NCBI RefSeq assembly: GCF_025137375.1
Contig: NZ_CP073720.1
Span: forward strand, 5,852,501-5,916,500
Length of the DNA: 64,000 bases
Direction of reading: 5' to 3'
DNA from: Dactylosporangium fulvum
GTDB taxonomy: Bacteria; Actinomycetota; Actinomycetes; Mycobacteriales; Micromonosporaceae
The notes beneath the pieces are model-generated. The model saw only the letters and a program-made list of their open reading frames with translations, had not been told where the DNA came from and searched no databases. Of the stretch, positions 51,761 to 60,069 are shown piece by piece. Positions within the stretch are counted from its first letter, which is position 1. Every line of letters starts with the position of its first letter. Position numbers and translations under genes: made by a program.

Positions 51761-52275
51761 TCTTTGCCCGGGTGCACGGTGCCGCACTCGGTGCAGGTAC
51801 GCGCCTTCTCGTCGTCGTAGAACGCCTGGAACACCGGGGGCAGGTCCACCACGATGTCACGCACCTGCAGCTCCACCTCGTGCAGCTTGTTGCCGCACGA
51901 CGGGCAGTACCACTGGAACTTCTCCAGCGTCCCTTCCTCGCGCACCCGCTCGACCACGATGCCGATCGAGCCCGCCTCACGCTGCGGCGAGTGGGGCATG
52001 TCGCCGGGCAGCAGCCACATCCCGCCCTCCTTGATGTGCACCGTGTCGGGGCCGTCGGGCGTGATGACGTTGAGGTGCATGTTGCCCTTGATCTGGTAGA
52101 AGAACTCCTCGTACGGGTCGACGTGAAAGTCGGTGCGCTGGTTCGGCCCGCCGACGACCATCACGATGAAGTCCGACCCGGTCGGGAACAGCTGCTTGTT
52201 GCCGACGGGCGGCTTGAGCAGGTGCTGGTTCTCGGCGAGCCAGTCGGGGAAGCTCACCGGCGACATGTCAGTCAT
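51757..52275 (-). CDS. nbaC: 3-hydroxyanthranilate 3,4-dioxygenase (HAAO)
   Basis: A 172-residue cupin extradiol dioxygenase. The start at ATG 52273-52275 makes all known ligand positions of the bacterial enzyme coincide: His51, Glu57 and His95 for the catalytic Fe(II), and Cys125, Cys128, Cys162 and Cys165 for the rubredoxin-like iron site. The sequence context is FHVDPYEEFFYQ, DMPHSPQRE, CPSCGNKL and CTECGTVH. GGAGGTGG lies four bases upstream. It opens the 3-hydroxyanthranilate ring to 2-amino-3-carboxymuconate semialdehyde. Start overlaps the upstream gene by eight bases (ATGACTGA). Confidence 0.95.
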   Translation of the reverse strand: MTDMSPVSFPDWLAENQHLLKPPVGNKQLFPTGSDFIVMVVGGPNQRTDFHVDPYEEFFYQIKGNMHLNVITPDGPDTVHIKEGGMWLLPGDMPHSPQREAGSIGIVVERVREEGTLEKFQWYCPSCGNKLHEVELQVRDIVVDLPPVFQAFYDDEKARTCTECGTVHPGKE

Positions 52276-52684
52276 CTCCACCTCCATGGGGGATCAGCGC
52301 GACGGCCTGGATCTCGATCAGTAGGTGCGGGTGCGGCAGCTGATGCACGGCGACGGTCGTGCGGGCCGGCCCGGTCTCGTCGAAGAACTCGGCGTAGACC
52401 TCGTTGTAGCCGCCGAAGTCGTTCATGTTGACCAGGTACGTCGTCACCTGCACCAGGTCGCCCAGCGACGCGCCGACGGCGGCGAGGATGTCGCTGATGT
52501 TCCGCAGCACCGCGCGGGTCTGCTCGCGGATGTCGAGGTTCGTCGTGCCGAGCGCGTCGACGGACGCACCGGCGATGGTGTTGTCGGGCCGGCGCGACGA
52601 CGTACCGGACACAAAGGCGAACCCGCCGGCGACCTTCACGTGCGGGAACCGGCCGCGCGGCCGGGCCGCGCCCTCGACGATCAT
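52268..52684 (-). CDS. nbaF: 2-aminomuconate deaminase, RidA family
   Basis: A 138-residue RidA/YjgF-fold protein. Blocks: GGFAFVSGTSSRRPDNTIAG near 20, TRAVLRNISDILAAVGASLG in the middle, VQVTTYLVNMNDFGGYNEVY, and PARTTVAVHQLPHPHLLIEI near the C-terminus, where Arg and Glu bind the substrate carboxylate and ammonium. Position between the 3-HAA dioxygenase and the decarboxylase genes identifies it as the 2-aminomuconate deaminase, which yields 4-oxalocrotonate. RidA proteins can also be generic imine deaminases. Its ATG overlaps the next gene upstream as ATGA. Confidence 0.87.
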   Translation of the reverse strand: MIVEGAARPRGRFPHVKVAGGFAFVSGTSSRRPDNTIAGASVDALGTTNLDIREQTRAVLRNISDILAAVGASLGDLVQVTTYLVNMNDFGGYNEVYAEFFDETGPARTTVAVHQLPHPHLLIEIQAVALIPHGGGDD

Positions 52685-53403
52685 GACGCCGCCCGCAGCG
52701 CCGCGGTGCCCAGGCCCTCGACGACCGCGCGCACGTGCGCCCCGGGCGTCAGCGGCACCGCCGCCGTCGCGGCGCCGGCGAGCAGCACCCAGCCGTCCTC
52801 GACCGGCACCCCGGCCGAAGCGGCCAGGGTGGCCGCGGCCGTGACGGCCCGGCGGGGGTCGCCCAGGATGGCGGCCGTGGACCCGATCTGGACCACCCGC
52901 CCGTCGACCTCCAGCAGCACACCCAGGTTGTCCACGCCGGGCGGCAGCGGCTGCCACGCGCCGATCACGAAGCCGGCCGCCGAGGTGTTGTCGGCGATCA
53001 CGTCGGGCAGCGTGAACTTGAAGTCGGCGTAACGGGAGTCGATCACCTCCAGCGCGGGCGCGACCGCGGTCGCCGCGCCGGTCGCGTCGAGACGGAACGC
53101 CACCTCGGGCTCGACCCGCGGGTGGATGTACCGGCCGGTGTCGACCGTGCCGCCGTCGTCGATCCGCATCGCGTCGGTGAGCCGGCCCCAGATCACCTGG
53201 TCAACGCCGACCTGCGCCATCTTGGCCCGGCTGGTCAGGCCCAGCTTGAGGCCGACGAGCCGCTCGCCGCGGCTCACCCGCCGGGCCACCAGGGCCTCCT
53301 GGATGCGGTACGCCGCGTCGGCGTCGGCACCGCTCCGCGAGACCACCTGCGGGATCGCCGTGCGGGTCCGTTCGGCCTGATCGAGTTGCTCAGCCAGGGT
53401 CAT
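52681..53403 (-). CDS. nbaG: 4-oxalocrotonate decarboxylase (hydratase-fold)
   Basis: A 240-residue member of the 2-keto-4-pentenoate hydratase/fumarylacetoacetate hydrolase superfamily. Features: LVGLKLGLTSRAKMAQVGVD near 50, RYIHPRVEPEVAFRLDATGA (metal-binding EPEVAF) near 95, EVIDSRYADFKFTLPDVIAD and SAAGFVIGAW. Two such paralogues occur in this operon; by its place next to the deaminase and HAAO genes this one should be the decarboxylase that gives 2-oxopent-4-enoate, and the other the hydratase. The assignment between the two is inferred from gene order. ATG overlaps the aldolase stop as ATGA. Confidence 0.85.
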   Translation of the reverse strand: MTLAEQLDQAERTRTAIPQVVSRSGADADAAYRIQEALVARRVSRGERLVGLKLGLTSRAKMAQVGVDQVIWGRLTDAMRIDDGGTVDTGRYIHPRVEPEVAFRLDATGAATAVAPALEVIDSRYADFKFTLPDVIADNTSAAGFVIGAWQPLPPGVDNLGVLLEVDGRVVQIGSTAAILGDPRRAVTAAATLAASAGVPVEDGWVLLAGAATAAVPLTPGAHVRAVVEGLGTAALRAAS

Positions 53404-54407
53404 GCGCGTTCCTTCACGAGATCGAGGGCGACATCGACGATCATGTCCTCCTGGCCGCCGACCATCCGGCGCCGGCCCAGCTCCACGAGGATGTCGCGCA
53501 CGTCGACGCCGAAGCGCTCCGACGCGCGCTCGGCGTGCCGCAGGAAGCTGGAGTAGACCCCGGCGTAGCCCAGCGAGAGCGTCTCCCGGTCGACCCGCAC
53601 CGGCCGGTCCTGCAACGGCCGCACCAGGTCCTCGGCGGCGTCCATCAGCGCGAAGGTGTCACAGCCGTGCTCCCAGCCCATCAGGTCGGCGACCGCCACG
53701 AACACCTCGAGCGGGGCGTTCCCGGCGCCGGCGCCCTGCCCGGCGAGGGAGGCGTCGACCCGCGTGGTGCCGTGCTCGACGGCGACGACGCTGTTGGCGA
53801 CCCCGAACGACAGGTTGTGGTGGGCGTGGATACCGATCTGGGTGCCCGGGTCGAGCACCTGACGGTAGGCGTCGACCCGCTCCGCGACGTCGTTCATGAG
53901 CAGCCGGCCGCCGGAGTCGGTGACGTAGACGCAGTGCGCCCCGTACGACTCCATCAGCTTGGCCTGCTGGGCGAGCGCGGCCGGCGGGTTCATGTGCGAC
54001 ATCATGAGGAAGCCGGAGACGTCCATGCCGTTCTCCCGCGCCCAGCCGATGTGCTGGGCGGCGATGTCGGCCTCCGTGCAGTGGGTGGCGATCCGCACGC
54101 TGGTGACCCCGAGGTCGCGGGCGGTCCGGAGGTCGGCGATGGTGCCGATGCCGGGCAGCAGCAGCGTCGTGAGCTTCGCGTTGGTGATCGCCTCGGCGGC
54201 CGCGGCGATCCACTCGGCGTCGGTCGCGGCGCCCCGGCCGTAGTTGACACTCGAACCGGCGAGGCCGTCGCCGTGCGCGACCTCGATGGCGTCGACCCCG
54301 GCCGCGTCGAGGGCGGCGGTGATGGTGCGCACCTGGTCGACCGTGTACTGGTGCGCGATGGCGTGCATGCCGTCGCGCAGGGTCACGTCCTGGATGTACA
54401 GGCTCAT
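53400..54407 (-). CDS. nbaI: 4-hydroxy-2-oxovalerate aldolase
   Basis: A 335-residue DmpG/HMGL-like aldolase. MSLYIQDVTLRDGMHAIAHQ gives the metal-binding TLRDG and His; IEVAHGDGLAGSSVNYG, CVYVTDSGG and IGIHAHHNLSFGVANS complete the TIM-barrel active site. The C-terminal communication domain carries the YSSFLRHAERASERFGVD segment. It cleaves 4-hydroxy-2-oxovalerate to pyruvate and acetaldehyde and should channel the aldehyde into the adjacent dehydrogenase as in DmpFG/BphIJ. ATG 54405-54407 overlaps the dehydrogenase stop as ATGA. Confidence 0.94.
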   Translation of the reverse strand: MSLYIQDVTLRDGMHAIAHQYTVDQVRTITAALDAAGVDAIEVAHGDGLAGSSVNYGRGAATDAEWIAAAAEAITNAKLTTLLLPGIGTIADLRTARDLGVTSVRIATHCTEADIAAQHIGWARENGMDVSGFLMMSHMNPPAALAQQAKLMESYGAHCVYVTDSGGRLLMNDVAERVDAYRQVLDPGTQIGIHAHHNLSFGVANSVVAVEHGTTRVDASLAGQGAGAGNAPLEVFVAVADLMGWEHGCDTFALMDAAEDLVRPLQDRPVRVDRETLSLGYAGVYSSFLRHAERASERFGVDVRDILVELGRRRMVGGQEDMIVDVALDLVKERA

Positions 54408-55282
54408 GCTGCCATCCTTTCCGCCACCTGGAGCGCGGCCGAGGTCATGATGTCGAGGTTCCCGGCGTAGGCCGGCAGGTAGTGGCCGGCGCCCGACACC
54501 TCGAGGAACACGGTGACGAGCAGCCCCTGCGGGTCGGCCGAGAACTGGACCTCCTGCTTCAGGCGGTAGCCGGGCACGTAGCCGCTGACCGTCTTGACCA
54601 TCGCCTCGACGGATGCCGCGATGGCGATACGGTCGGCGTCGCGGTCCGGGCACACGCAGTAGACCGTGTCGCGCATCAGCAGCGGCGGCTCGGCCGGGTT
54701 CAGCACGATGATCGCCTTGCCCCGGGCCGCCCCGCCGACGACCTCCAGCGCTCGGGCGGTCGTGACGGTGAACTCGTCGATGTTCGCCCGGGTGCCCGGG
54801 CCGGCCGACCGCGAGGCGATGGAGGCGACGATCTCGGCGTAGGCGACCGGGCTCACCGCCCCGACCGCCGCGACGATCGGCACCGTCGCCTGCCCGCCGC
54901 ACGTCACGAGGTTGACGTTCGGCGCGCCCAGGTGCTCGTCGAGGTTGACCGGCGGGACGACGTACGGCCCGATCGCGGCCGGCGTGAGGTCGACGACCCG
55001 GCGGCCGTGCGCCTGCAGGACCTCGTTGTTGTGCCGGTGCGCCCCGGCGCTCGTCGCGTCGAAGACGATCCGCACGTCGGCGAACTCCGGCAGCGCGACC
55101 AGTCCGTCGACGCCTTCGGCTGTCGTGGTGACCCCGAGCCGCCGCGCCCGGGCGAGCCCGTCGGAGTCCGGGTCGATGCCGGCCAGCGCGACCATGTCGA
55201 GCGACTCGGACAGCCGCAACACCTTGATCATCAGGTCGGTGCCGATGTTGCCCGACCCGATGACCGCCACTCCCACGGTCAC
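54404..55282 (-). CDS. nbaJ: Acylating acetaldehyde dehydrogenase
   Basis: A 292-residue DmpF-type enzyme. NAD-binding GSGNIGTDLMIK occupies residues 10-21 and the catalytic Cys128 lies in NLVTCGGQATVP. FDATSAGAHRHN and the hydrophobic channel region AFP-like segments are typical. It oxidizes acetaldehyde from the neighbouring aldolase to acetyl-CoA with NAD+ and CoA. The GTG start at 55280-55282 overlaps the stop of the hydratase gene as GTGA. The tight pairing with the aldolase supports a channelling complex. Confidence 0.94.
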   Translation of the reverse strand: MTVGVAVIGSGNIGTDLMIKVLRLSESLDMVALAGIDPDSDGLARARRLGVTTTAEGVDGLVALPEFADVRIVFDATSAGAHRHNNEVLQAHGRRVVDLTPAAIGPYVVPPVNLDEHLGAPNVNLVTCGGQATVPIVAAVGAVSPVAYAEIVASIASRSAGPGTRANIDEFTVTTARALEVVGGAARGKAIIVLNPAEPPLLMRDTVYCVCPDRDADRIAIAASVEAMVKTVSGYVPGYRLKQEVQFSADPQGLLVTVFLEVSGAGHYLPAYAGNLDIMTSAALQVAERMAA

Positions 55283-56079
55283 GAAGCTTTCCCTTCAAAA
55301 ACGGCGCGGACGGATCCGAGCCCGGAGATCCGCGCCTCGTACACGGGTCCCGCGGCCGTCACCGGCACCGGGACCATCGGGCCGAGCGCACCGGACAGCA
55401 CCAGGTCACCGGCGCGCAACGGGCGGCCGGCGGCGGCGAGCGTGGTCGCCAGCCAGGCGACCGCGTGCACCGGGTTGCCGAGGCAGGCCGCGCCCGCGCC
55501 GACCGACACCGGCTCGCCCTGGTGCTCCAGGACCGCGCCGCACAGCCGCAGGTCGACGTCCGCCAGGCGGCGCGGCTCGGTGCCGAGCACGAACAGGCCG
55601 CTGGACGCGTTGTCCGCCACCGTGTCCACGATGGAGATGTCCCAGCCGGCGATCCGCGAGTCGACGACCTCGATCGCCGGGAGCAGGTGGTCGGTGGCGC
55701 GGATGACGTCGACGACGGTGACCTGCTCGTGGGGCAGGTCACGGCCGAGCACGAACGCGACCTCGACCTCGACCCGTGGCTGGAGCAGCCGGCCGAGCGG
55801 GATCGGGGCACCGTCGGGCACGGCCATGTCGGCGTAGAGGACACCGAAGTCGGGCTGGAAGACGCCGAACATGCCCTGGACCGCCGGGGAGGTCAGGCCG
55901 ATCTTCGCGCCGACCTGCCGCCTCCCGGCCGCCTCCCACCGCTCGGCCTGGGCCCGCTGCACGGCGTACGCCGTCGCGACGTCCCCCTCCGGCAGCACCG
56001 TCCCGCGCAGCGGCGCGATCGGCGTGCCCGTGTCGTAGGCGGAGAGCAACGCCTCCGCCGCTTTCTGGATGTCGGTCAT
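55279..56079 (-). CDS. nbaH: 2-oxopent-4-enoate hydratase
   Basis: A 266-residue MhpD-like hydratase. Motifs: VGAKIGLTSPAVQGMFGVFQ near 55, PRVEVEVAFVLGRDLPHEQV (metal-binding Glu/Asp) near 105, IEVVDSRIAGWDISIVDTVA near 140 and ASSGLFVLGT near 160. It adds water to 2-oxopent-4-enoate to give 4-hydroxy-2-oxovalerate. ATG at 56077-56079 overlaps the aldehyde dehydrogenase stop as ATGA. Its paralogue at 52681-53403 is more probably the decarboxylase; the two often act together as a complex. Confidence 0.9.
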   Translation of the reverse strand: MTDIQKAAEALLSAYDTGTPIAPLRGTVLPEGDVATAYAVQRAQAERWEAAGRRQVGAKIGLTSPAVQGMFGVFQPDFGVLYADMAVPDGAPIPLGRLLQPRVEVEVAFVLGRDLPHEQVTVVDVIRATDHLLPAIEVVDSRIAGWDISIVDTVADNASSGLFVLGTEPRRLADVDLRLCGAVLEHQGEPVSVGAGAACLGNPVHAVAWLATTLAAAGRPLRAGDLVLSGALGPMVPVPVTAAGPVYEARISGLGSVRAVFEGKAS

Positions 56080-57530
56080 GTCAAGTCCACACAGACGTTG
56101 GTGAGCTCGGAATAGAACGCGAGCGAGTGCACGCCGCCCTCGCGGCCGACGCCCGAGGCCTTGACCCCGCCGAACGGTGACCGCAGGTCGCGCAGGAACC
56201 AGGTGTTGACCCAGACCAGCCCGGCGTCGAGGGTGAGGCCGGCCCGGTGCGCCCGGCCGACGTCGCGGGTCCACACCGTGGCGGCGAGGCCGTAGTCGCT
56301 GTCGTTGGCCAGTGCGAACGCCTCCTCCTCGGTGTCGAACGGCGCGACGTGGCAGACCGGTCCGAAGATCTCCTCACGGTTGGTACGGGCATCGGCCGGC
56401 AACCCGACGAGCACGGTCGGCTGGACGTAGGCGCCGCCGTCGCGGGCGTCGTCGAACGTCGGCGTCCCGCCCCCGGTCACCACCGTGGCGCCCTCGGCGC
56501 GGGCGAGGTCGTAGTAGCCGAGCACCTTCTCGCGGTGCTGCTTCGAGATCAGCGGCATCGTGCCGGTGCCGGCGTCCTGCGGCCATCCCCAGGCCAGCTC
56601 GGACGCCGCCTTGCCGAGCCGGGTGACGAACTCGTCGAAGACCGGCCGCTGCACGTAGAGCCGCTCGGTGCACAGGCACACCTGGCCGCCGTTGGTGAAG
56701 CTGGAGCGGACCGACCCGGCGACGGCCGCGTCGAGGTCGCTGTCGGCGAAGACCAGCCCGGCGTTCTTGCCGCCGAGCTCGAACGAGACCGCCTTCACCC
56801 CGTCGGCGGCGGCCCGCATGATCGCCGAGCCGGTCGCCGACTCGCCCGTGAACGTGATGGCGTCGACGCCCGGGTGGCGGGTCAGGAACTCCCCCGCCGA
56901 GCCGGGGCCGAAGCCGTGCACGAGGTTGAAGACCCCGTCCGGCACCCCGGCCGCGGCCATCACCTCGGCGAGCAGCGTCGCCGAGGACGGCGTCTCCTCC
57001 GACGGCTTCACCACGACCGCGTTGCCGCACGCGAGCGCCGGCGCCACCTTCCAGGTCAGCAGGAGCAGCGGCAGGTTCCACGGCACGACGATCGCGACGA
57101 CGCCGACCGGTTTGCGCACCGCGTAGTTGAGGGCGCGCCCACCGGCCGCGGTGACCGTGGTGAACGACTCCGTCGGCGTCGCGGCGACGATGTCGGCGAA
57201 CGCGCGGAAGTTGGCCGCCCCGCGCGGGATGTCGAGCGTGCGGGCCTGGCCGACCGGCTTGCCGGTGTCGGCGACCTCGGCGGCCACCAGGTCGTCGAAG
57301 CGCCGCTCCAGCTCGTCGGCGATCCGGCGGAGCACCGCGGCACGCTCCTGCTCGCTCGTGCGCCCCCACGGGCCGCGCACGGCTGCCCGCGCCGCCGCCA
57401 CCGCCGCGTCCACCGTGGACGCATCGGCCTCGCACACGTCGGTCACCAGGTCGCCGGTGACCGGGCTCAGCTTCGGAAACGTCGAGGCGGTGGCGACGAA
57501 CCGCCCGCCGATGAAGTGCTGGAGCGTCAT
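56076..57530 (-). CDS. nbaE: 2-aminomuconate 6-semialdehyde dehydrogenase
   Basis: A 484-residue aldehyde dehydrogenase. VVAIVVPWNLPLLLLTWKVA near 150, ITFTGESATGSAIMRAAADG near 230, the catalytic Glu in SFELGGKNAGLVF near 250 and the nucleophile Cys in NGGQVCLCTERLYV near 283 are all present. SPFGGVKASGVGREGGVHSL near 460 is the family C-terminal block, with the Arg-rich substrate contacts of the muconate semialdehyde group. It converts 2-aminomuconate semialdehyde to 2-aminomuconate with NAD+. ATG 57528-57530 overlaps the KMO stop as ATGA; an in-frame GTG three codons upstream is less likely. Confidence 0.92.
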   Translation of the reverse strand: MTLQHFIGGRFVATASTFPKLSPVTGDLVTDVCEADASTVDAAVAAARAAVRGPWGRTSEQERAAVLRRIADELERRFDDLVAAEVADTGKPVGQARTLDIPRGAANFRAFADIVAATPTESFTTVTAAGGRALNYAVRKPVGVVAIVVPWNLPLLLLTWKVAPALACGNAVVVKPSEETPSSATLLAEVMAAAGVPDGVFNLVHGFGPGSAGEFLTRHPGVDAITFTGESATGSAIMRAAADGVKAVSFELGGKNAGLVFADSDLDAAVAGSVRSSFTNGGQVCLCTERLYVQRPVFDEFVTRLGKAASELAWGWPQDAGTGTMPLISKQHREKVLGYYDLARAEGATVVTGGGTPTFDDARDGGAYVQPTVLVGLPADARTNREEIFGPVCHVAPFDTEEEAFALANDSDYGLAATVWTRDVGRAHRAGLTLDAGLVWVNTWFLRDLRSPFGGVKASGVGREGGVHSLAFYSELTNVCVDLT

Positions 57531-58837
57531 CGCCGCCACCTCACGATCGCGGCCCCGATCGCGCCGAGGGCGAGGAGCCCGACGGCCCCGAGCACCTGGT
57601 GCTGGCGCCGCACCCGGTCACGGACCTGCGCGTAGGGCGTGGTGCTGAACGACACGAGTTCGTAGCGGGAGACGTACCGGCCGGGCAGTGCCCGCTCCAG
57701 CGCGTGCTCGATCCTCTTGCCGAGCTGGAACACCGGCGAGGCCACCTTGTCCCGCATCTCCACGAAGTTGGCCAGGGCCATGGCCGCGATCGCCTCGACG
57801 TCGTCGCGGCGGCGCGCCTCGAAGAGCGGCAGCGCCTCGGCGAAGTCGTCGCCGGCCTCGTCGAGCACCCGGTCGAGCACGACGCAGTCCTCGAAGCCGC
57901 AGTTGGCGCCCTGCCCGTAGAACGGGACGATCGCGTGCGCCGCGTCGCCGATCAGCCCGACCGGCCCGCCCGGCGTGACCGCCTGCCATGGTCCGCAGTG
58001 GACCGTGCCGAGCAGGCCGACCGGGTTGAGCCGGTAGTCGTCGACGAGGTCGGGCATGAGTGGCACGACGTCCGGATAGACCGTCGCGAAGTGCCGCTCG
58101 ATCGCGGCCGGGCTGCCCAGCGACGCGAAGCTCGACGTGCCGCCGTTGGGCCAGAAGAGCGTACAGGTGAACGTCTTGTCGGGGTTGGGCAGCGCGATCA
58201 TCATCGACGTGCCGCGCGGCCAGATGTGCAGGGCACCGGGGTCCATGGCGAAGTCGCCGTCCGGGCCCGGCGCGATCGTCAGCTCCTTGTAGCCGTAGTC
58301 GAGGAAGTCGACCGACTCGTCGAGCAGCCCCATGCCGAGCAGCTGCCCGCGCACCGCGCTGCCCGCGCCGTCGGCGCCGATGACCACCTCGGCGGTCGCC
58401 TTCACCTCGCCGGAGGGCGTCGCGAAGACCAGCGGGTCGAGCCCGGTCAGCCGGTGCTCGAAGAGGACCTTCACCCCGGCGGTGGCGGCGGCCGCGTCGA
58501 GCAGCGCGTTGTTGAGCGCTCCCCGGCTGATCGAGTTGATCGCCCGCTGCCCGTCGAGGCTGTACTGCTGGAAGTCCAGGTCGCCGGCCACCGGGTGGAT
58601 CATCCGGCCGCGCATGGGCAGCGCGTCGACGAGCACCCGGTCGGCCAGGCCGAGCCGGCGCAGGGCGTCGAGACCCCGCTCGGACAGCGCCAGGTTGATC
58701 GACCGGCCCCGCTCGGCCCCGCCGGTGCGGGGGTCGGGACGGCGCTCGTAGACCGTCACGGTGTGCCCGCGCCGGGCCAGGAAACAGGCGAGCAGGCTGC
58801 CGGTGAGACCCGCACCCACCACGGCGACGTCCGTCAT
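57527..58837 (-). CDS. kmo: Kynurenine 3-monooxygenase
   Basis: A 436-residue FAD aromatic hydroxylase. GxGxxG is in VAVVGAGLTGSLLACFLARR (4-23), followed by RRPDPRTGGAERGRSINLAL with the conserved SINLALS of KMO. The DG motif is VIGADGAGSAVRG near 140, and the GD motif is GLIGDAAHAIVPFYGQGANC near 285-304. A hydrophobic segment near the end (VLGAVGLLALGAIGAAIVRW) should anchor it to the membrane, as in mitochondrial KMO. It hydroxylates kynurenine to 3-hydroxykynurenine with NADPH. ATG overlaps the kynureninase stop as ATGA. Confidence 0.94.
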   Translation of the reverse strand: MTDVAVVGAGLTGSLLACFLARRGHTVTVYERRPDPRTGGAERGRSINLALSERGLDALRRLGLADRVLVDALPMRGRMIHPVAGDLDFQQYSLDGQRAINSISRGALNNALLDAAAATAGVKVLFEHRLTGLDPLVFATPSGEVKATAEVVIGADGAGSAVRGQLLGMGLLDESVDFLDYGYKELTIAPGPDGDFAMDPGALHIWPRGTSMMIALPNPDKTFTCTLFWPNGGTSSFASLGSPAAIERHFATVYPDVVPLMPDLVDDYRLNPVGLLGTVHCGPWQAVTPGGPVGLIGDAAHAIVPFYGQGANCGFEDCVVLDRVLDEAGDDFAEALPLFEARRRDDVEAIAAMALANFVEMRDKVASPVFQLGKRIEHALERALPGRYVSRYELVSFSTTPYAQVRDRVRRQHQVLGAVGLLALGAIGAAIVRWRR

Positions 58838-60069
58838 GCTTTCTCCTCGCGTGCGATCGCGGCGGCTGCCCGCCAGCAGTCGTGATACGTCGAGTACAGC
58901 GGCACCGGGGCCAGCCGCAGGATGTCGGGTTCGCGGCTGTCGGCGATCACCCCGTACCGATGCCGCAGGGTCTTGCTCAGTCCTCCGGCGTCGCCGACGC
59001 GCAACGACAGCTGGCAGCCGCGCCGCGCCGGGTCGCGCGGCGTCACGACCGCCACGCCGGTCGGATCGAGCAGCGACTGCAGAAACGCGGTCAGCCGTTC
59101 GCTGCGCTCCCGCAGGGCCGTCATGCCCACCTTGTCGAACAGTTCAAGCGAGGCACGCACCGGGCTCATGGCGAGGATCGGCGGGTTGGACACCTGCCAC
59201 GCGTCGGCGCTCCTCGGCGGCCGGGACACGGGCGCCATCTCGAACCGGGTCGCCGGCTCGGTGCTCCACCACCCCTCGAACCGGGGCAGGTCGGCGCCGG
59301 TGTGCCGCTCGTGCACAAACGCGCCCGCGACCGCCCCGGGCCCGCTGTTGAGATACTTGTACGAGCACCAGGCGGCGAAGTCGACGCCCCACTCGTGCAG
59401 GCGCAGCGGCACGTTGCCGGCGGCGTGCGCCAGGTCCCATCCGACGATCGCTCCGGCCGCCTGCCCCGCCGCGGTGATCGCGGGGATGTCCATCAGCTCA
59501 CCGGTGAGGTAGTTGACCCCGCCGAGCATCACCAGCGCGATGCGGTCCCCGTGCTCGCGGATGGTGGCGAGGGGGTCGTCGGTGCGGACGACGGTGAGGT
59601 CCGGGTCGAGGCCATGGAAGGCGGCCTGGCTGCGCACGGCGTAGCTGTCCGACGGAAACGCCGTGTCCTCGACGACGATCAGCGTGCGTTCACCGGCCGG
59701 GCGGTAGAACGAGACCATCAGCAGGTGCAGGTTGACGGTCAGCGAGTTCATCACCACCGTCTCGTCCGGCAGCGCGCCGACCAGGCGGGCGGCCGGCTCG
59801 CGGAGCAGTTCGTGGTACGGCAGCCACGGCCGGTCGGCCTCCAGGTGGCCCTCCACGCCGAGGCGCGCCCACGCGTCGAGCTCCTCGAGGAGCTCGTGAC
59901 GCACGGCGCGCGGCTGCAGGCCCAGCGAGTTGCCGGCGAGGTACGCGGTCTCGGGGTAGTCGCCGCCCTCGGCGGGCGGAACGTGGAACAGGTCGCGGTG
60001 GCCGGGGTCCTCGGCGTCGAGCCGGTGGGCCCGGGCTTCCATGTCCTCCATGTCCTTCGTGGACACCAC
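58834..60069 (-). CDS. kynU: Kynureninase
   Basis: A 411-residue PLP enzyme that hydrolyses 3-hydroxykynurenine to 3-hydroxyanthranilate and alanine. The PLP lysine lies in WCSYKYLNSGPGAV near residue 238. YLAGNSLGLQPRAVRHELLE near 43, VVMNSLTVNLHLLMVSFYRP near 105, VGWDLAHAAGNVPLRLHEWG near 213 and FEGWWSTEPATRFEMAPVS near 275 match the family. The start is GTG at 60067-60069, sharing its first G with the preceding stop (TAGTG); the next GTG codon is an alternative. Translation is coupled to kynA. With KMO present, 3-hydroxykynurenine is the likely physiological substrate. Confidence 0.93.
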   Translation of the reverse strand: MVSTKDMEDMEARAHRLDAEDPGHRDLFHVPPAEGGDYPETAYLAGNSLGLQPRAVRHELLEELDAWARLGVEGHLEADRPWLPYHELLREPAARLVGALPDETVVMNSLTVNLHLLMVSFYRPAGERTLIVVEDTAFPSDSYAVRSQAAFHGLDPDLTVVRTDDPLATIREHGDRIALVMLGGVNYLTGELMDIPAITAAGQAAGAIVGWDLAHAAGNVPLRLHEWGVDFAAWCSYKYLNSGPGAVAGAFVHERHTGADLPRFEGWWSTEPATRFEMAPVSRPPRSADAWQVSNPPILAMSPVRASLELFDKVGMTALRERSERLTAFLQSLLDPTGVAVVTPRDPARRGCQLSLRVGDAGGLSKTLRHRYGVIADSREPDILRLAPVPLYSTYHDCWRAAAAIAREEKA